Source: Scatosoma sp045652965 (GTDB lineage: Bacteria > Bacillota > Clostridia > Christensenellales > Borkfalkiaceae). Taken from it: a stretch of DNA of 64,000 nucleotides. The notes under the pieces were generated by a model. The model had not been told where the DNA came from. It made no database searches and worked only from the letters and a program-made list of their open reading frames with translations. Positions 7,886 through 15,188 of this stretch are shown here, piece after piece (position 1 is the first letter of the stretch; every line of letters begins with the position of its first letter). The position numbers were made by a program, and so were the translations under genes. The DNA is taken from positions 1 to 64,000 of the forward strand of contig JAZOLI010000092.1 of NCBI GenBank assembly GCA_045652965.1. The letters are read 5' to 3'.

Positions 7886-9046
7886 ATGGAAAGTATGCAA
7901 GCAAGAGAAACTTTTTTAAAGACGTTTGGCGCGGAAGCGGAAGATTTGTTCACCGCCGCAGGGCGCATTAACGTGATTGGCGAGCACGTGGATTATTGTG
8001 GGGGCAAGGTGTTTCCTGCCGCGCTTAATTTGTGTTGCAACGTATATGCTAAAAAGACGGGCGGAAACATCATGCGTCTTGCCTTTAACGGCATCGACGG
8101 CGTTGTAGAGCTTGATATTCATTCGCTTAACAGCTATCGCGGTTTGAAAATTGGCAATTATCAGGCAGGCGTTGCGCTCGAAATGCAAAAAACGGGGGTG
8201 AAGCTGGTTGGGTGCGATCTTTATTATGATTGCACCGTGCCCTTTGGTAGCGGACTTTCATCGTCGGCGGCGATTGAAGTGGCAACCGCCGTTGCGCTTT
8301 ATACCTACGCGGGCGTGCCCTATGATAAAGTGGAGATTGCTAAACTTTGTCAAAAGGCGGAAAACGAATATGCAGGCGTAAATTGTGGAATTATGGATCA
8401 ATTCGCTTCGGCAATGGGAAAAAAGGATTGTGCCGTGTTGCTCGATTGTTCCACCCTCGCCTACGAATACGTGCCTTTAAAGCTTGGCGATTATGCGCTC
8501 GTGGTGGCGAATTGCAATAAGCCCCATTCTCTTATCGAGAGCAAATATAACGTGCGCCGTCAGGAAGTGGAAATTGCTTTAAAAACTATTCAGGAAACGA
8601 AAAACATTTCCTGCCTTGCCGAGCTTTCGCCTAAGGATTTTTCGGAAATGAAATATCTGCTTTCGGGTGTGGTGGCAAAGCGCACCGAACACGTGGTGAT
8701 GGAATGTGATCGCGTGCAAAAGGCGGTGGAAGCGCTCAAAGCAGGGGATATCGTGGAATTGGGTCGTTTGCTGAACGAAAGCCATGATAGCTTGCGCGAT
8801 TTGTATGAAGTGACGGGCAAAGAACTTGACACCCTTTCCGCGCTTGCGAGAAAGGAAACCGATTGCTTGGGCTCGCGTATGATCGGCGGCGGCTTTGGCG
8901 GTTGTACCATTTCCATCGTGAAAAAACCGGCGGTGGAAGGCTTTATCCGTAGAGTAGGCGCGGCGTATGCCGAAGAGATTGGCTACAAGGCAAGCTTCTA
9001 CGAAACGTCGATTGAGGACGGCATCACCGTTTCTAAATTGTCATAA
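7886..9046 (+). CDS. galK: galactokinase
   Basis: 386 residues, the usual GalK length. It phosphorylates D-galactose at C1 with ATP (Leloir pathway). The galactokinase signature GRINVIGEHVDYCGG, the GHMP ATP loop PFGSGLSSSAA and the C-terminal GGGFGGCTI motif are all present. ATG 7886 is chosen because GAGAGAAAG lies just before it; the in-frame GTG 7871 has no ribosome site. No galT or galE is adjacent, so the other pathway steps must be elsewhere. It is transcribed alone, from a consensus promoter to a strong terminator. Confidence 0.95.
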   Translation: MESMQARETFLKTFGAEAEDLFTAAGRINVIGEHVDYCGGKVFPAALNLCCNVYAKKTGGNIMRLAFNGIDGVVELDIHSLNSYRGLKIGNYQAGVALEMQKTGVKLVGCDLYYDCTVPFGSGLSSSAAIEVATAVALYTYAGVPYDKVEIAKLCQKAENEYAGVNCGIMDQFASAMGKKDCAVLLDCSTLAYEYVPLKLGDYALVVANCNKPHSLIESKYNVRRQEVEIALKTIQETKNISCLAELSPKDFSEMKYLLSGVVAKRTEHVVMECDRVQKAVEALKAGDIVELGRLLNESHDSLRDLYEVTGKELDTLSALARKETDCLGSRMIGGGFGGCTISIVKKPAVEGFIRRVGAAYAEEIGYKASFYETSIEDGITVSKLS

Positions 9047-9061
9047 TTAAAATAAAACTTG

Positions 9062-9092
9062 CCGCCGACTGCGGGGCAGTCGGCGGTTTTTT
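9062..9092 (+). terminator. terminator after galK
   Basis: An 11-bp stem, CCGCCGACTGC at 9062-9072 and its complement at 9076-9086, is followed by six T. The convergent cca gene ends just beyond it. Confidence 0.92.
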
Positions 9093-10437
9093 AAATCTTG
9101 AAAGCGAGTTTGATAAGCCGCTCTTTTTTATTGTCTTTGGGATTGCAAACAGCGTGATATAAAAGGGTTTGTAAAATTTCGGAAATGCGGCTAGGCGTTA
9201 TGCTTATATTTAACAAATCTTTACCCGAAATTGCGAGTTCTTTTAGCGTGAGTGGAGCGTGCTCGGCGCGTAATTTTTGAAGGAGCGCAAGCCAACGCGC
9301 GCAGGTGGGGGCGATCGAGAGATCGTCGGTGCAAGCGGAAAAGTCCGCTTGTTTTAAAAGGAGCAGTTTTTCCAAACTTGAAAAATGTTTTACAAAGAAG
9401 CGGCGAAGTTTGTTTTCGCTTGTTTTACAATTAAAATCGTACATGTGCAAGGCGACGAGCTTTGCCGTTTCGTCTATCGTCTTTGTCGGCGCTTTCAGCC
9501 GCGTTAAAATGGCTCTAGCGAGTTTCTCCCCTTCTTCGGAGTGCGCGTGCGCGTTGCCGTCTCGCTTCATGCAAAGTGGTTTTCCTACGTCGTGCAAAAG
9601 GGCGGTAAGCCGAACGCTTTTGTCGGCGTATAACACGGCGCGAAGAGAATGTTCTAACACGTCGTATTTATGAAAATCGGCGCGTTGGGCAAGATCTCGT
9701 CCTGCTGAAAGCTCAGGTAAAATATAATCAAGCACACGCGTTTCGTCAAGCAATTTTAATCCTGCGTAATGCCCGTTTTTCACGCCGTATTTTTCGTCGG
9801 CGGCAAGGATAGCGCAAAGCTCGGTGTAAATGCGTTCGGGGGAAATGTCGGCAATGAGCGCCGCGTTCGTTTTCGCGCCCAAAAGACAATCGTCATCGGG
9901 GGTAAAGCCCAAACACGCCGCTTGCCGAGCAAGCCGCATAAGACGAAGCCCGTCTTCGGAGAACACCTTTTTTGCGGGCGCAACCGTCGTTAAACGCCTT
10001 TCCTTGATCGCTTGTATGCCGCTCAGCGGATCAAGATATTTCCCTGCTTTGATATCATAATATATTGCGTTGCAGGTGAAATCGCGACGGCGCGCATCGA
10101 GATGGATATCGGTCGTGAACGTCGTTTGAACGGGTACATGGGTGCCGCGGACGTATTCGTCGGAGCGGAAACAGCTATATTCATAATCTACGCCCGCTTC
10201 GTCTTGAAGCTTTACCGTGCCCGTGTTTTTAAAGGTTGCTTTTACGATAAATCCGCTTTTTTTCGCGCTCTCTACGAACGTTTCGACGGGGGTGGGGGAG
10301 CTTAAATCAAAATCGGGCTCGCCTGTCTTTTGCGTAAGGTTTGCCAAGTGGTCGCGCACGCTTCCACCTACCACGTATAACGGATTTTTGCAATTTTCGG
10401 CAAGATTGAACAAATTTTTGGGCAGTATTTCCCGCAT
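9091..10437 (-). CDS. cca: CCA tRNA nucleotidyltransferase with HD domain
   Basis: 448 residues. Class II nucleotidyltransferase that adds or repairs the tRNA 3' CCA end. The N-terminal catalytic head has VVGGSVRDHL and the DFDLS metal-binding pair, then RRDFTCNAI and the EDGLRLMRLARQ nucleotide-binding region. An HD phosphohydrolase domain follows (HSLRAVLYADK, LLHDVGKP), which in related enzymes has phosphatase activity on cyclic or 3' phosphates. The one intact tRNA here encodes its CCA, so repair may be the main role. It diverges from the lipid kinase gene. Confidence 0.93.
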   Translation of the reverse strand: MREILPKNLFNLAENCKNPLYVVGGSVRDHLANLTQKTGEPDFDLSSPTPVETFVESAKKSGFIVKATFKNTGTVKLQDEAGVDYEYSCFRSDEYVRGTHVPVQTTFTTDIHLDARRRDFTCNAIYYDIKAGKYLDPLSGIQAIKERRLTTVAPAKKVFSEDGLRLMRLARQAACLGFTPDDDCLLGAKTNAALIADISPERIYTELCAILAADEKYGVKNGHYAGLKLLDETRVLDYILPELSAGRDLAQRADFHKYDVLEHSLRAVLYADKSVRLTALLHDVGKPLCMKRDGNAHAHSEEGEKLARAILTRLKAPTKTIDETAKLVALHMYDFNCKTSENKLRRFFVKHFSSLEKLLLLKQADFSACTDDLSIAPTCARWLALLQKLRAEHAPLTLKELAISGKDLLNISITPSRISEILQTLLYHAVCNPKDNKKERLIKLAFKI

Positions 10438-10470
10438 AACGCATCCTTTTACAAAATTTTTTATAATAAC

Positions 10471-10533
10471 AGTATATCAAAATTAAAAATAAATTGCAAT
10501 TAAATTGCAATTCTTTGAAAAGTGTTATATAAT
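10471..10533. promoter_or_regulatory. divergent promoters sharing a paired ATTGCAAT element
   Basis: Minus strand, for cca: TTGCAA (10499-10494), 17 bp, TATACT (10476-10471). Plus strand, for the lipid kinase: TTGCAA (10505-10510), 17 bp, TATAAT (10528-10533). The two -35 boxes are copies of the self-complementary octamer ATTGCAAT, 11 bp apart. Confidence 0.75.
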
Positions 10534-10566
10534 ATATTTAGCGAAAATTTTTAAGCGAGTTTACGA

Positions 10567-11442
10567 ATGAAGAAATTTCATATCATTTCCAACCCTGTGG
10601 CAGGAAAAAAGAAAGATAAAACGAAAAACGCGTTAGAGCTCGTGGAAGGCGTGTTTTTGAAAAACGGCGTGGATTTTCAAACGCATTTCTCTCAAGGCGA
10701 AAAGGATGCGACGCGGATCGTGCGCGAACTCACGCTCGCGGGGGAAACGGAGATTGTTGCTCACGGCGGCGATGGTACGCTACACGAAGTTTTGAACGGC
10801 ATCGTTGATCCATCTGTTTGCAACCTTGGGTTGATCCCGTCGGGTACGGGCAACGATTTTGCTGAAAAGGTCGGCTTGCCCCTTGATCCCGTGAAAGCCG
10901 CCGAGTTTATCTTAAACGGAAAAGCAAAACCCACCGACTTTTTAGAAGTGGGCGGCGTGCGCTGTATGAACGTGGCAGGGCTTGGCATGGACGTGGACGT
11001 GTTAGAGCGTTGCCAAAAGGGCAAAAACAAAGGCAAGGCGAAATATCTTTTATCCCTTTTGCAAAGCTTGTTCGCTTATAAGGGGATCAAAGTGCAAATT
11101 GAAAGCGAAGGGGTGCAGGAAGAGCGCGACGTGCTCATTGCCGCGGCATGCAACGGCTCGCAATTTGGCGGCGGCATTCGCATTTGTCCCGTGGCGGACG
11201 TTGCCGATGGTAAGCTTGATGCCGTGATTGTGGATTGTATCGGCGGAAAGATGAAAATCATCAAGGCGTTTATGCAGCTGATGAAAGGTAAAATTTTAGA
11301 ATATCCCAGCGCAAAGCATTTTACGTGCGATAAATTGAAATTTGCGCCTTTCTCGCCTTGCACCGTGCAACTCGACGGCGAGCTTTATAAGGGCTTGGAT
11401 TTCACCGTGCAGGTTTGTAGCGGTTTGAAATTTTATAGATAA
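10567..11442 (+). CDS. diacylglycerol kinase family lipid kinase (DagK/YegS type)
   Basis: 291 residues, the standard length of bacterial DagK/BmrU/YegS enzymes. The catalytic domain starts with SNPVAGKKK and has the glycine-rich GGDGTLHEVLNG loop (about 66-77) and GTGNDFA. The C-terminal beta-sandwich ends in VQLDGELYKG. These enzymes phosphorylate a membrane lipid such as diacylglycerol with ATP on the inner membrane face, recycling lipid head-group donors. The ribosome site before the ATG is weak (AGCGAG). The downstream PP2C gene is 28 nt away and may share the transcript. Confidence 0.9.
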   Translation: MKKFHIISNPVAGKKKDKTKNALELVEGVFLKNGVDFQTHFSQGEKDATRIVRELTLAGETEIVAHGGDGTLHEVLNGIVDPSVCNLGLIPSGTGNDFAEKVGLPLDPVKAAEFILNGKAKPTDFLEVGGVRCMNVAGLGMDVDVLERCQKGKNKGKAKYLLSLLQSLFAYKGIKVQIESEGVQEERDVLIAAACNGSQFGGGIRICPVADVADGKLDAVIVDCIGGKMKIIKAFMQLMKGKILEYPSAKHFTCDKLKFAPFSPCTVQLDGELYKGLDFTVQVCSGLKFYR

Positions 11443-11470
11443 GTTTTACATATAATTTTATAGGCAAAAA

Positions 11471-12556
11471 ATGACAAGTGGAACGTTTAAAAAACTGTTT
11501 GACAAGCTGCCCCAAGGGGTGTTTGTGTTTGACGATAAGCTGCGCGTGAAATTCACGAACGCGGCGTTTCGGCGTTCCTTTCCCGATCAGGCAAAACCCA
11601 AAGGCACGCTTGCGCAGACGCTCGCTTGCGGCGAGAGCCGCGGTTGCGGTTTGGGCTCGGCTTGTGATTTTTGCGCCTTTTTTAAAGTGATGAAAGCTGC
11701 GGCGAGCGAAAACGCGGAAAAAACGGAAACGTTCAACACCACCGTTCGCCGTGAAAATAGAACGGATACGATTTCCGTGCGCATTCGTATTCTTCCTATG
11801 GACGAAAAAGGCAAACTCTTTTTAGGGCTTACGGATGGTAGTTTTCAATCGGAAATGGAAAGGGAAATGCTTTCGGCAAAACAGCTTCAACAACGGCTTT
11901 TGCCTGCGGGCAAAAACATGGGGGGCGTGCCGTATGCCTATACCTACATTCCCTGTCTTGGCGTGGGGGGCGATTTGCCCGACGTTTACGAGCTCGATGG
12001 AAAAACTTACGGCGTGCTTGCCGACGTTTCAGGCAAAGGTGTGTCTGCTGGTATGCTTTCGGCGTTTGTCAAAGCGGGGTTTGATCGCAAAGAGCCCGAT
12101 CTTGCTAAGGCACTTACAAAGTTGAACGCGAAATTTAACGAGCTGGGGCAGGACGAGCGTTCGTATATCACCGTTGCTGCCGTTCGTATCGACAAACAAA
12201 ACGGTCGGCTTGGCTACGCTTCGGCAGGGCACAACGCGCCTATTTTGCTCAAAACGGGGGACGGCATACACGAGATTGAAAGCCCTGCACCGCCTATTTC
12301 TAATTGGATGGATGGGTTTGTGTATAAGGAAAACGAGCTTCCGTTTGAGCATGGCGATTTGCTCGTGCTTTTAACCGATGGCGTGACCGAATGTGCCAAT
12401 GGCAAAGGAGAACTTTTCGGTATTGAGCGTGCGGAAAGCGTGCTCTTGCAATCGCACGGCGCGGAAGATTTTATCGGTAAACTGAAAAACGCTTTAACCG
12501 TGTTCTGCAGCGGGAAATATTCCGACGACGTGACGGCGATTGCATTCGATTTATAA
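11471..12556 (+). CDS. PAS-type sensor / SpoIIE-RsbU family PP2C phosphatase with Cys cluster
   Basis: 361 residues. The N-terminal ~130 residues look like a PAS domain (GVFVFDDKLRVKFTNAAF) with four cysteines inserted at about 53, 59, 65 and 68 (GCGLGSACDFC). A short linker helix SAKQLQQRLLP leads to a SpoIIE-type PP2C domain with YTYIPCLGVGGDLPD, LADVSGKGVSAGMLSAF, SAGHNAP and LTDGVTE. Such proteins dephosphorylate anti-anti-sigma factors. No partner STAS or kinase gene is adjacent. The cysteines could bind a metal or Fe-S cluster, as in a known PAS subgroup carrying a similar GCG..CxxC pattern; this is inference. Confidence 0.85.
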   Translation: MTSGTFKKLFDKLPQGVFVFDDKLRVKFTNAAFRRSFPDQAKPKGTLAQTLACGESRGCGLGSACDFCAFFKVMKAAASENAEKTETFNTTVRRENRTDTISVRIRILPMDEKGKLFLGLTDGSFQSEMEREMLSAKQLQQRLLPAGKNMGGVPYAYTYIPCLGVGGDLPDVYELDGKTYGVLADVSGKGVSAGMLSAFVKAGFDRKEPDLAKALTKLNAKFNELGQDERSYITVAAVRIDKQNGRLGYASAGHNAPILLKTGDGIHEIESPAPPISNWMDGFVYKENELPFEHGDLLVLLTDGVTECANGKGELFGIERAESVLLQSHGAEDFIGKLKNALTVFCSGKYSDDVTAIAFDL

Positions 12557-12613
12557 GATAAGGCTTTACCCCGTCACTTGGTTGATTTTTGAAATGAATA
12601 AGGAGTTTAGGTT

Positions 12614-13573
12614 ATGGAAAACAAGAAATATTACGTTGGTATCGACTTGGGCGGTACGTTCATCAAGGGCGGTATCGTAGACGAAGATGGCAATATTTTA
12701 ATCGTGGATAAAACGCCCACTGAAAAGAAAAAAGGTCATGACGGCGCGGATGGCGTGGCGGCGAACATTGCCGCGCTTGTGAAATCGCTCCTTGAAAGAC
12801 AGGGGCTTACGGCGGCGGACGTCGTGGGGATTGGTATGGGCGCGCCCGGTATGATTGATAGCGGCACGGGCGTGGTGCTTTATTGGAGCAACATGGGTTG
12901 GAAAGATTTTGCGCTCGGTGCAAAATTGGAAGAATTGACGGGTTTGCCCGTGAAAATCGCAAACGATGCCAACGTGGCAGCTATCGGTGAAGTGAAATTT
13001 GGCGCGGCGAAACAGTTTAATAGCGCCGTGATGATTACGCTTGGCACGGGCGTGGGCGGCGGTGTCGTCGTGGATGGAAAGCTCGTGGAAGGCAACAAGG
13101 GCGCAGGCGCGGAGCTTGGGCATAGCGTGGTGGAATTTGGCGGTCAGCAATGCTCTTGCGGAAGGAAGGGTTGCTTGGAAGCTTATGCATCGGCAACCGC
13201 TTTGATCCGCGACACCAAACGCGCAATGGAAGCGCATAAGGATAGCAAAATGTGGGAGATCGGTGCGCTGGATAAAGTGGATGGCAAAACGGCGTTCGAT
13301 TATCAAGATAAGGACGTGCAGGCAAAGGCGGTTGTGGAGAACTATATCGCGCATCTTGGTTGCGGACTTGTCAATTTCGCCAACATCTTCCGTCCCGAAG
13401 CAATTATTTTGGGCGGCGGCGTGTGTGCGCAAGGGGATAACCTTGTGAAACCTTTACAGGAAATTATGGATCGCGAAATCTTCGCAGGGAAAATTGGACC
13501 GCAAGTGCCTATTTTGGTTGCCGAGCTTGGCAACAGCGCAGGGCTTTTGGGTGCGGCGGCACTTTTAATGTAA
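12614..13573 (+). CDS. ROK family sugar kinase (glucokinase type)
   Basis: 319 residues. The N-terminal phosphate loop YVGIDLGGTFIKGGIVDE, the catalytic segment ANDANVAAIGE, the TLGTGVGGG loop, ELGHSV and the ROK zinc motif CSCGRKGCLE are all present. The most likely reaction is ATP-dependent phosphorylation of glucose at C6; other ROK kinases use N-acetylmannosamine or fructose. AAGGAG precedes the ATG. No transporter or repressor is linked to it. Confidence 0.9.
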   Translation: MENKKYYVGIDLGGTFIKGGIVDEDGNILIVDKTPTEKKKGHDGADGVAANIAALVKSLLERQGLTAADVVGIGMGAPGMIDSGTGVVLYWSNMGWKDFALGAKLEELTGLPVKIANDANVAAIGEVKFGAAKQFNSAVMITLGTGVGGGVVVDGKLVEGNKGAGAELGHSVVEFGGQQCSCGRKGCLEAYASATALIRDTKRAMEAHKDSKMWEIGALDKVDGKTAFDYQDKDVQAKAVVENYIAHLGCGLVNFANIFRPEAIILGGGVCAQGDNLVKPLQEIMDREIFAGKIGPQVPILVAELGNSAGLLGAAALLM

Positions 13574-13606
13574 GGCTCTGACACAGCCTAATGCAAAAGA
13601 ATGGCG

Positions 13607-13630
13607 TGCGGCGGCACTCGTGCCGCCGCA
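13607..13630 (+). terminator. GC-rich hairpin after the ROK kinase
   Basis: TGCGGCGGCAC and its complement form a stem of about 10 bp with a minimal loop, followed by TAAAAAGATTTT rather than a clean T run. It is probably a weak terminator or an mRNA-stabilising end. Confidence 0.55.
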
Positions 13631-13675
13631 TAAAAAGATTTTCCTATGAAATCGTGAAAAATCGCGCAAAAACAG

Positions 13676-13704
13676 TTGACAAAAAAAGAAAAACATTCTA
13701 TACT
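13676..13704 (+). promoter_or_regulatory. sigma-A promoter of the tRNA-Arg region
   Basis: TTGACA (13676-13681) and TATACT (13699-13704) with a 17-bp spacer. The next features downstream are the truncated tRNA copy and the intact tRNA-Arg. Confidence 0.85.
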
Positions 13705-13744
13705 ATATAAGCACTTTGAGAAAAGCGCAAAAAATTTAACGTTT

Positions 13745-13771
13745 GCACTGTTAGCTCAACTGGATAGAGCG
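13745..13771 (+). pseudogene. truncated 5' copy of tRNA-Arg
   Basis: These 27 nt (5' acceptor strand plus D arm) are identical to 13934-13960 of the intact tRNA 189 bp downstream. After this the sequence departs: a hairpin of 6 + 10 bp (13778-13816) replaces the anticodon arm. At 13890-13900 an 11-nt piece GTCTACGGAAC repeats the tRNA anticodon loop. No 3' half follows before the intact gene. Confidence 0.8.
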
Positions 13772-13933
13772 ACGAGATTGCCTGTTGAAAAAGCATTGAT
13801 AATGCTTTTTAGGCAAGCGAGATGAGTGAGCGCATAAATCCGCGCGAACGGTGACCGAGAACAACGAAAACCTTGCGTTGTTCGAGAAAGTCTACGGAAC
13901 GTAGAGCGACGCAACGTTAAAAACTGAATATAA
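13772..13933 (+). other. structured spacer between truncated and intact tRNA-Arg
   Basis: No coding frame of note. It holds a long hairpin (TTGCCT...AGGCAA outside; AAAAAGCATT/AATGCTTTTT inside, 13778-13816) and a second nested one near 13873-13914 (TTGCGT/ACGCAA outside, TCTAC/GTAGA inside). It is transcribed with the tRNA, since the promoter at 13676 lies upstream. Confidence 0.6.
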
Positions 13934-14010
<77 letters not shown>

Positions 14011-14050
14011 GGAAATACCCCTGCGACATTGGTCGCGGGGGTATTTTCCT
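14011..14050 (+). terminator. terminator after tRNA-Arg
   Basis: GGAAATACCCCTGCGAC and GTCGCGGGGGTATTTTCC form a near-perfect stem of about 17 bp with a short loop directly after the CCA. The T run is short (TATTTT), so it may also act as the tRNA 3' processing boundary. Confidence 0.7.
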
Positions 14051-14058
14051 GCCGAAGG

Positions 14059-14160
14059 GGTTCGAACTCCTATGTGACAAGGAAGCTGTTGAACCGTAAG
14101 GAGCGCGAAGCGCGACGGAATAGCGAGCCTGCGAGCGTCAGGCTAGGAGTTCGGGTTGAC
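14059..14160. repeat. tRNA T-arm-derived inverted and direct repeat block
   Basis: GGTTCGAACTCCT at 14059-14071 is the reverse complement of the tRNA T arm at 13983-13995. AGGCTAGGAGTTCG at 14140-14153 is a direct copy of tRNA 13978-13991. Together these bound a ~90-nt inverted-repeat unit (CGAACTCCT...AGGAGTTCG) with GC-rich inner palindromes (GAGCGCGAAGCGCGAC). A 75-codon frame across this block is an artefact of the repeats. The rest up to 14244 shows nothing else I recognise. Confidence 0.6.
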
Positions 14161-14244
14161 GCTTGCGCAACCCTGCGCCTTGCGCGCAGTAGCTTTTGCT
14201 GTATTTATAGAAAGGTTTGCGTTGTATCAACAAAACCCCGTATT

Positions 14245-14793
14245 CTATTTGAATAAGTTAATTAGTTCCTTTTTCTTTTGGGTTGCGTATTTATAAGCGA
14301 GTTTCGTTCCGCTTTTTGGTTGATATGTCGATAATGCGTTGCGGCATGGTTTTCTTAAAGGTGGGGTGTATTCTTCGTTATAGTAAAACACGCAAAAATC
14401 GCTATCGTCAATCATTGCTTGATTTCGCTTAACATATTGCGCTTTTCCCGAAGTCCATTTTGTTTTATGTTCAACTTCTTCTTCAATGCCGAGCAAAACT
14501 GCGGGACAGTTCTCTAAACGTGAATAGATTTTTTCCCAATAGGCGCGTTCTTTTTCTAACGTACACGTTTCGCTTCGACACGTATAAGCACGTCTTTGTA
14601 TATGCGGATAGTGGCTTTCTTTTAGTTCGGTCACGATAGCGTGGCAAAGGGAATTGAAATCGCTTCTGCTTCCAAACAAGAACGCTTCAACTTTTTCATT
14701 TTCTATAAGATGGGTAATCACGGATTTTAACCGACTTTTAAGATCTTCCGTTTCTTCAATTTTTCTATGCCCAAAAAAGCTGCAAGTTTTCAT
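14245..14793 (-). CDS. DUF1273 / SLOG-superfamily protein (YpsA-like)
   Basis: 182 residues. It opens with CSFFGHRKI, the hallmark of the clostridial DUF1273 group, and has FLFGSRSDFN and DDSDFCVFYY followed by SGTKLAYKYA, matching the nucleotide-binding Rossmann-like SLOG fold. Members are proposed to bind small nucleotide-type ligands; no reaction is established. ATG 14793 has CGGGAG 6-7 nt upstream. The open frame reaches 15012 but the extra N-terminus reads through a leader hairpin and is rejected. The gene is alone and its leader ends in a terminator, so expression is probably controlled by attenuation. Confidence 0.85.
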   Translation of the reverse strand: MKTCSFFGHRKIEETEDLKSRLKSVITHLIENEKVEAFLFGSRSDFNSLCHAIVTELKESHYPHIQRRAYTCRSETCTLEKERAYWEKIYSRLENCPAVLLGIEEEVEHKTKWTSGKAQYVKRNQAMIDDSDFCVFYYNEEYTPPLRKPCRNALSTYQPKSGTKLAYKYATQKKKELINLFK

Positions 14794-14810
14794 AGCCGCT
14801 CCCGATAAAC

Positions 14811-14851
14811 AAAAAAGCCGTTTGAAAACAATTTTTTTGTTTCCAAGCGGC
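14811..14851 (-). terminator. leader terminator (attenuator) before the DUF1273 gene
   Basis: On the minus strand GCCGCTTGGAAAC pairs with GTTTTCAAACGGC at 12 of 13 positions (14851-14817), followed by six T (14816-14811). The U run ends only 17 nt before the ATG, just ahead of the ribosome site. Confidence 0.88.
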
Positions 14852-14885
14852 GCTTTACCTTTGATTGAATTGACATAAAATAAGA

Positions 14886-15092
14886 TGCCGCATACCTTAC
14901 GATATACGGCAAATATAGAATATACCTTTCTCGTAAGTTTGCGACAACTCTTTTCCCAATAACACGTTTTAGCAACGGATTGTAAAAACGATAATAGATA
15001 TAATCCTACCAAGATTATATCCGTCGCTAACGCTTATTATAACTATTGGGAAATTTTACCTTTTTACACAAAAAGACTAAAAGAATTGTCGC
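14886..15092 (-). promoter_or_regulatory. long structured 5' leader RNA, candidate riboswitch or attenuator
   Basis: Read on the minus strand from the predicted start near 15092. P1 pairs 15092-15079 with 14954-14941 (14 positions, one G-U). A small hairpin CTTTTT/AAAAAG follows, then P2 CCCAATA/TATTGGG, P3 TTAGCGACGGAT with ATCCGTTGCTAA, and apical P4 ATAATC/GATTAT. 3' of this, TGCCGTAT/ATGCGGCA (14911-14886) closes a 10-nt loop containing TCGTAAG, complementary to CTTACGA at 14937-14931, a possible pseudoknot. The GCGGC of that helix can also pair with the terminator 5' arm GCCGC. No T-box or other class I know matches. Confidence 0.6.
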
Positions 15093-15098
15093 ATACTT

Positions 15099-15127
15099 AT
15101 TATAAGCGATTATTTTTAAAAAGTCAA
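15099..15127 (-). promoter_or_regulatory. sigma-A promoter of the DUF1273 leader
   Basis: TTGACT (15127-15122), 17 bp, TATAAT (15104-15099) on the minus strand. Initiation about 7 nt downstream coincides with the first base of the P1 helix of the leader. Confidence 0.85.
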
Positions 15128-15165
15128 TAAAAAATCAGACTCCTTAACGGAATCTGATTATTTTT
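15128..15165 (-). terminator. terminator after gltS
   Basis: AATCAGATTCC/GGAGTCTGATT (15159-15133 on the minus strand) with one mismatch, followed by TTTTTTA. It separates the gltS transcript from the DUF1273 promoter. Confidence 0.85.
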
Positions 15166-15188
15166 CTTTAAAATGCAAAATGTAAGCC

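Noticed and set aside
12698..13432. 244-codon minus-strand frame opposite the ROK kinase
   Set aside because: Shadow frame; His/Arg-rich with no motif.
14029..14256. 75-codon plus-strand frame after tRNA-Arg
   Set aside because: It reads through the tRNA terminator and T-arm repeats, has no ribosome site and no protein-like composition.
14794..15012. N-terminal extension of the DUF1273 frame
   Set aside because: It would translate through the leader terminator; the conserved start FFGHRKI and a good ribosome site are at 14793.
14794..15092. T-box leader or retron ncRNA before the DUF1273 gene
   Set aside because: No T-box sequence (AGGGTGGNACCGCG-like) or specifier layout is seen, and there is no reverse transcriptase gene nearby.
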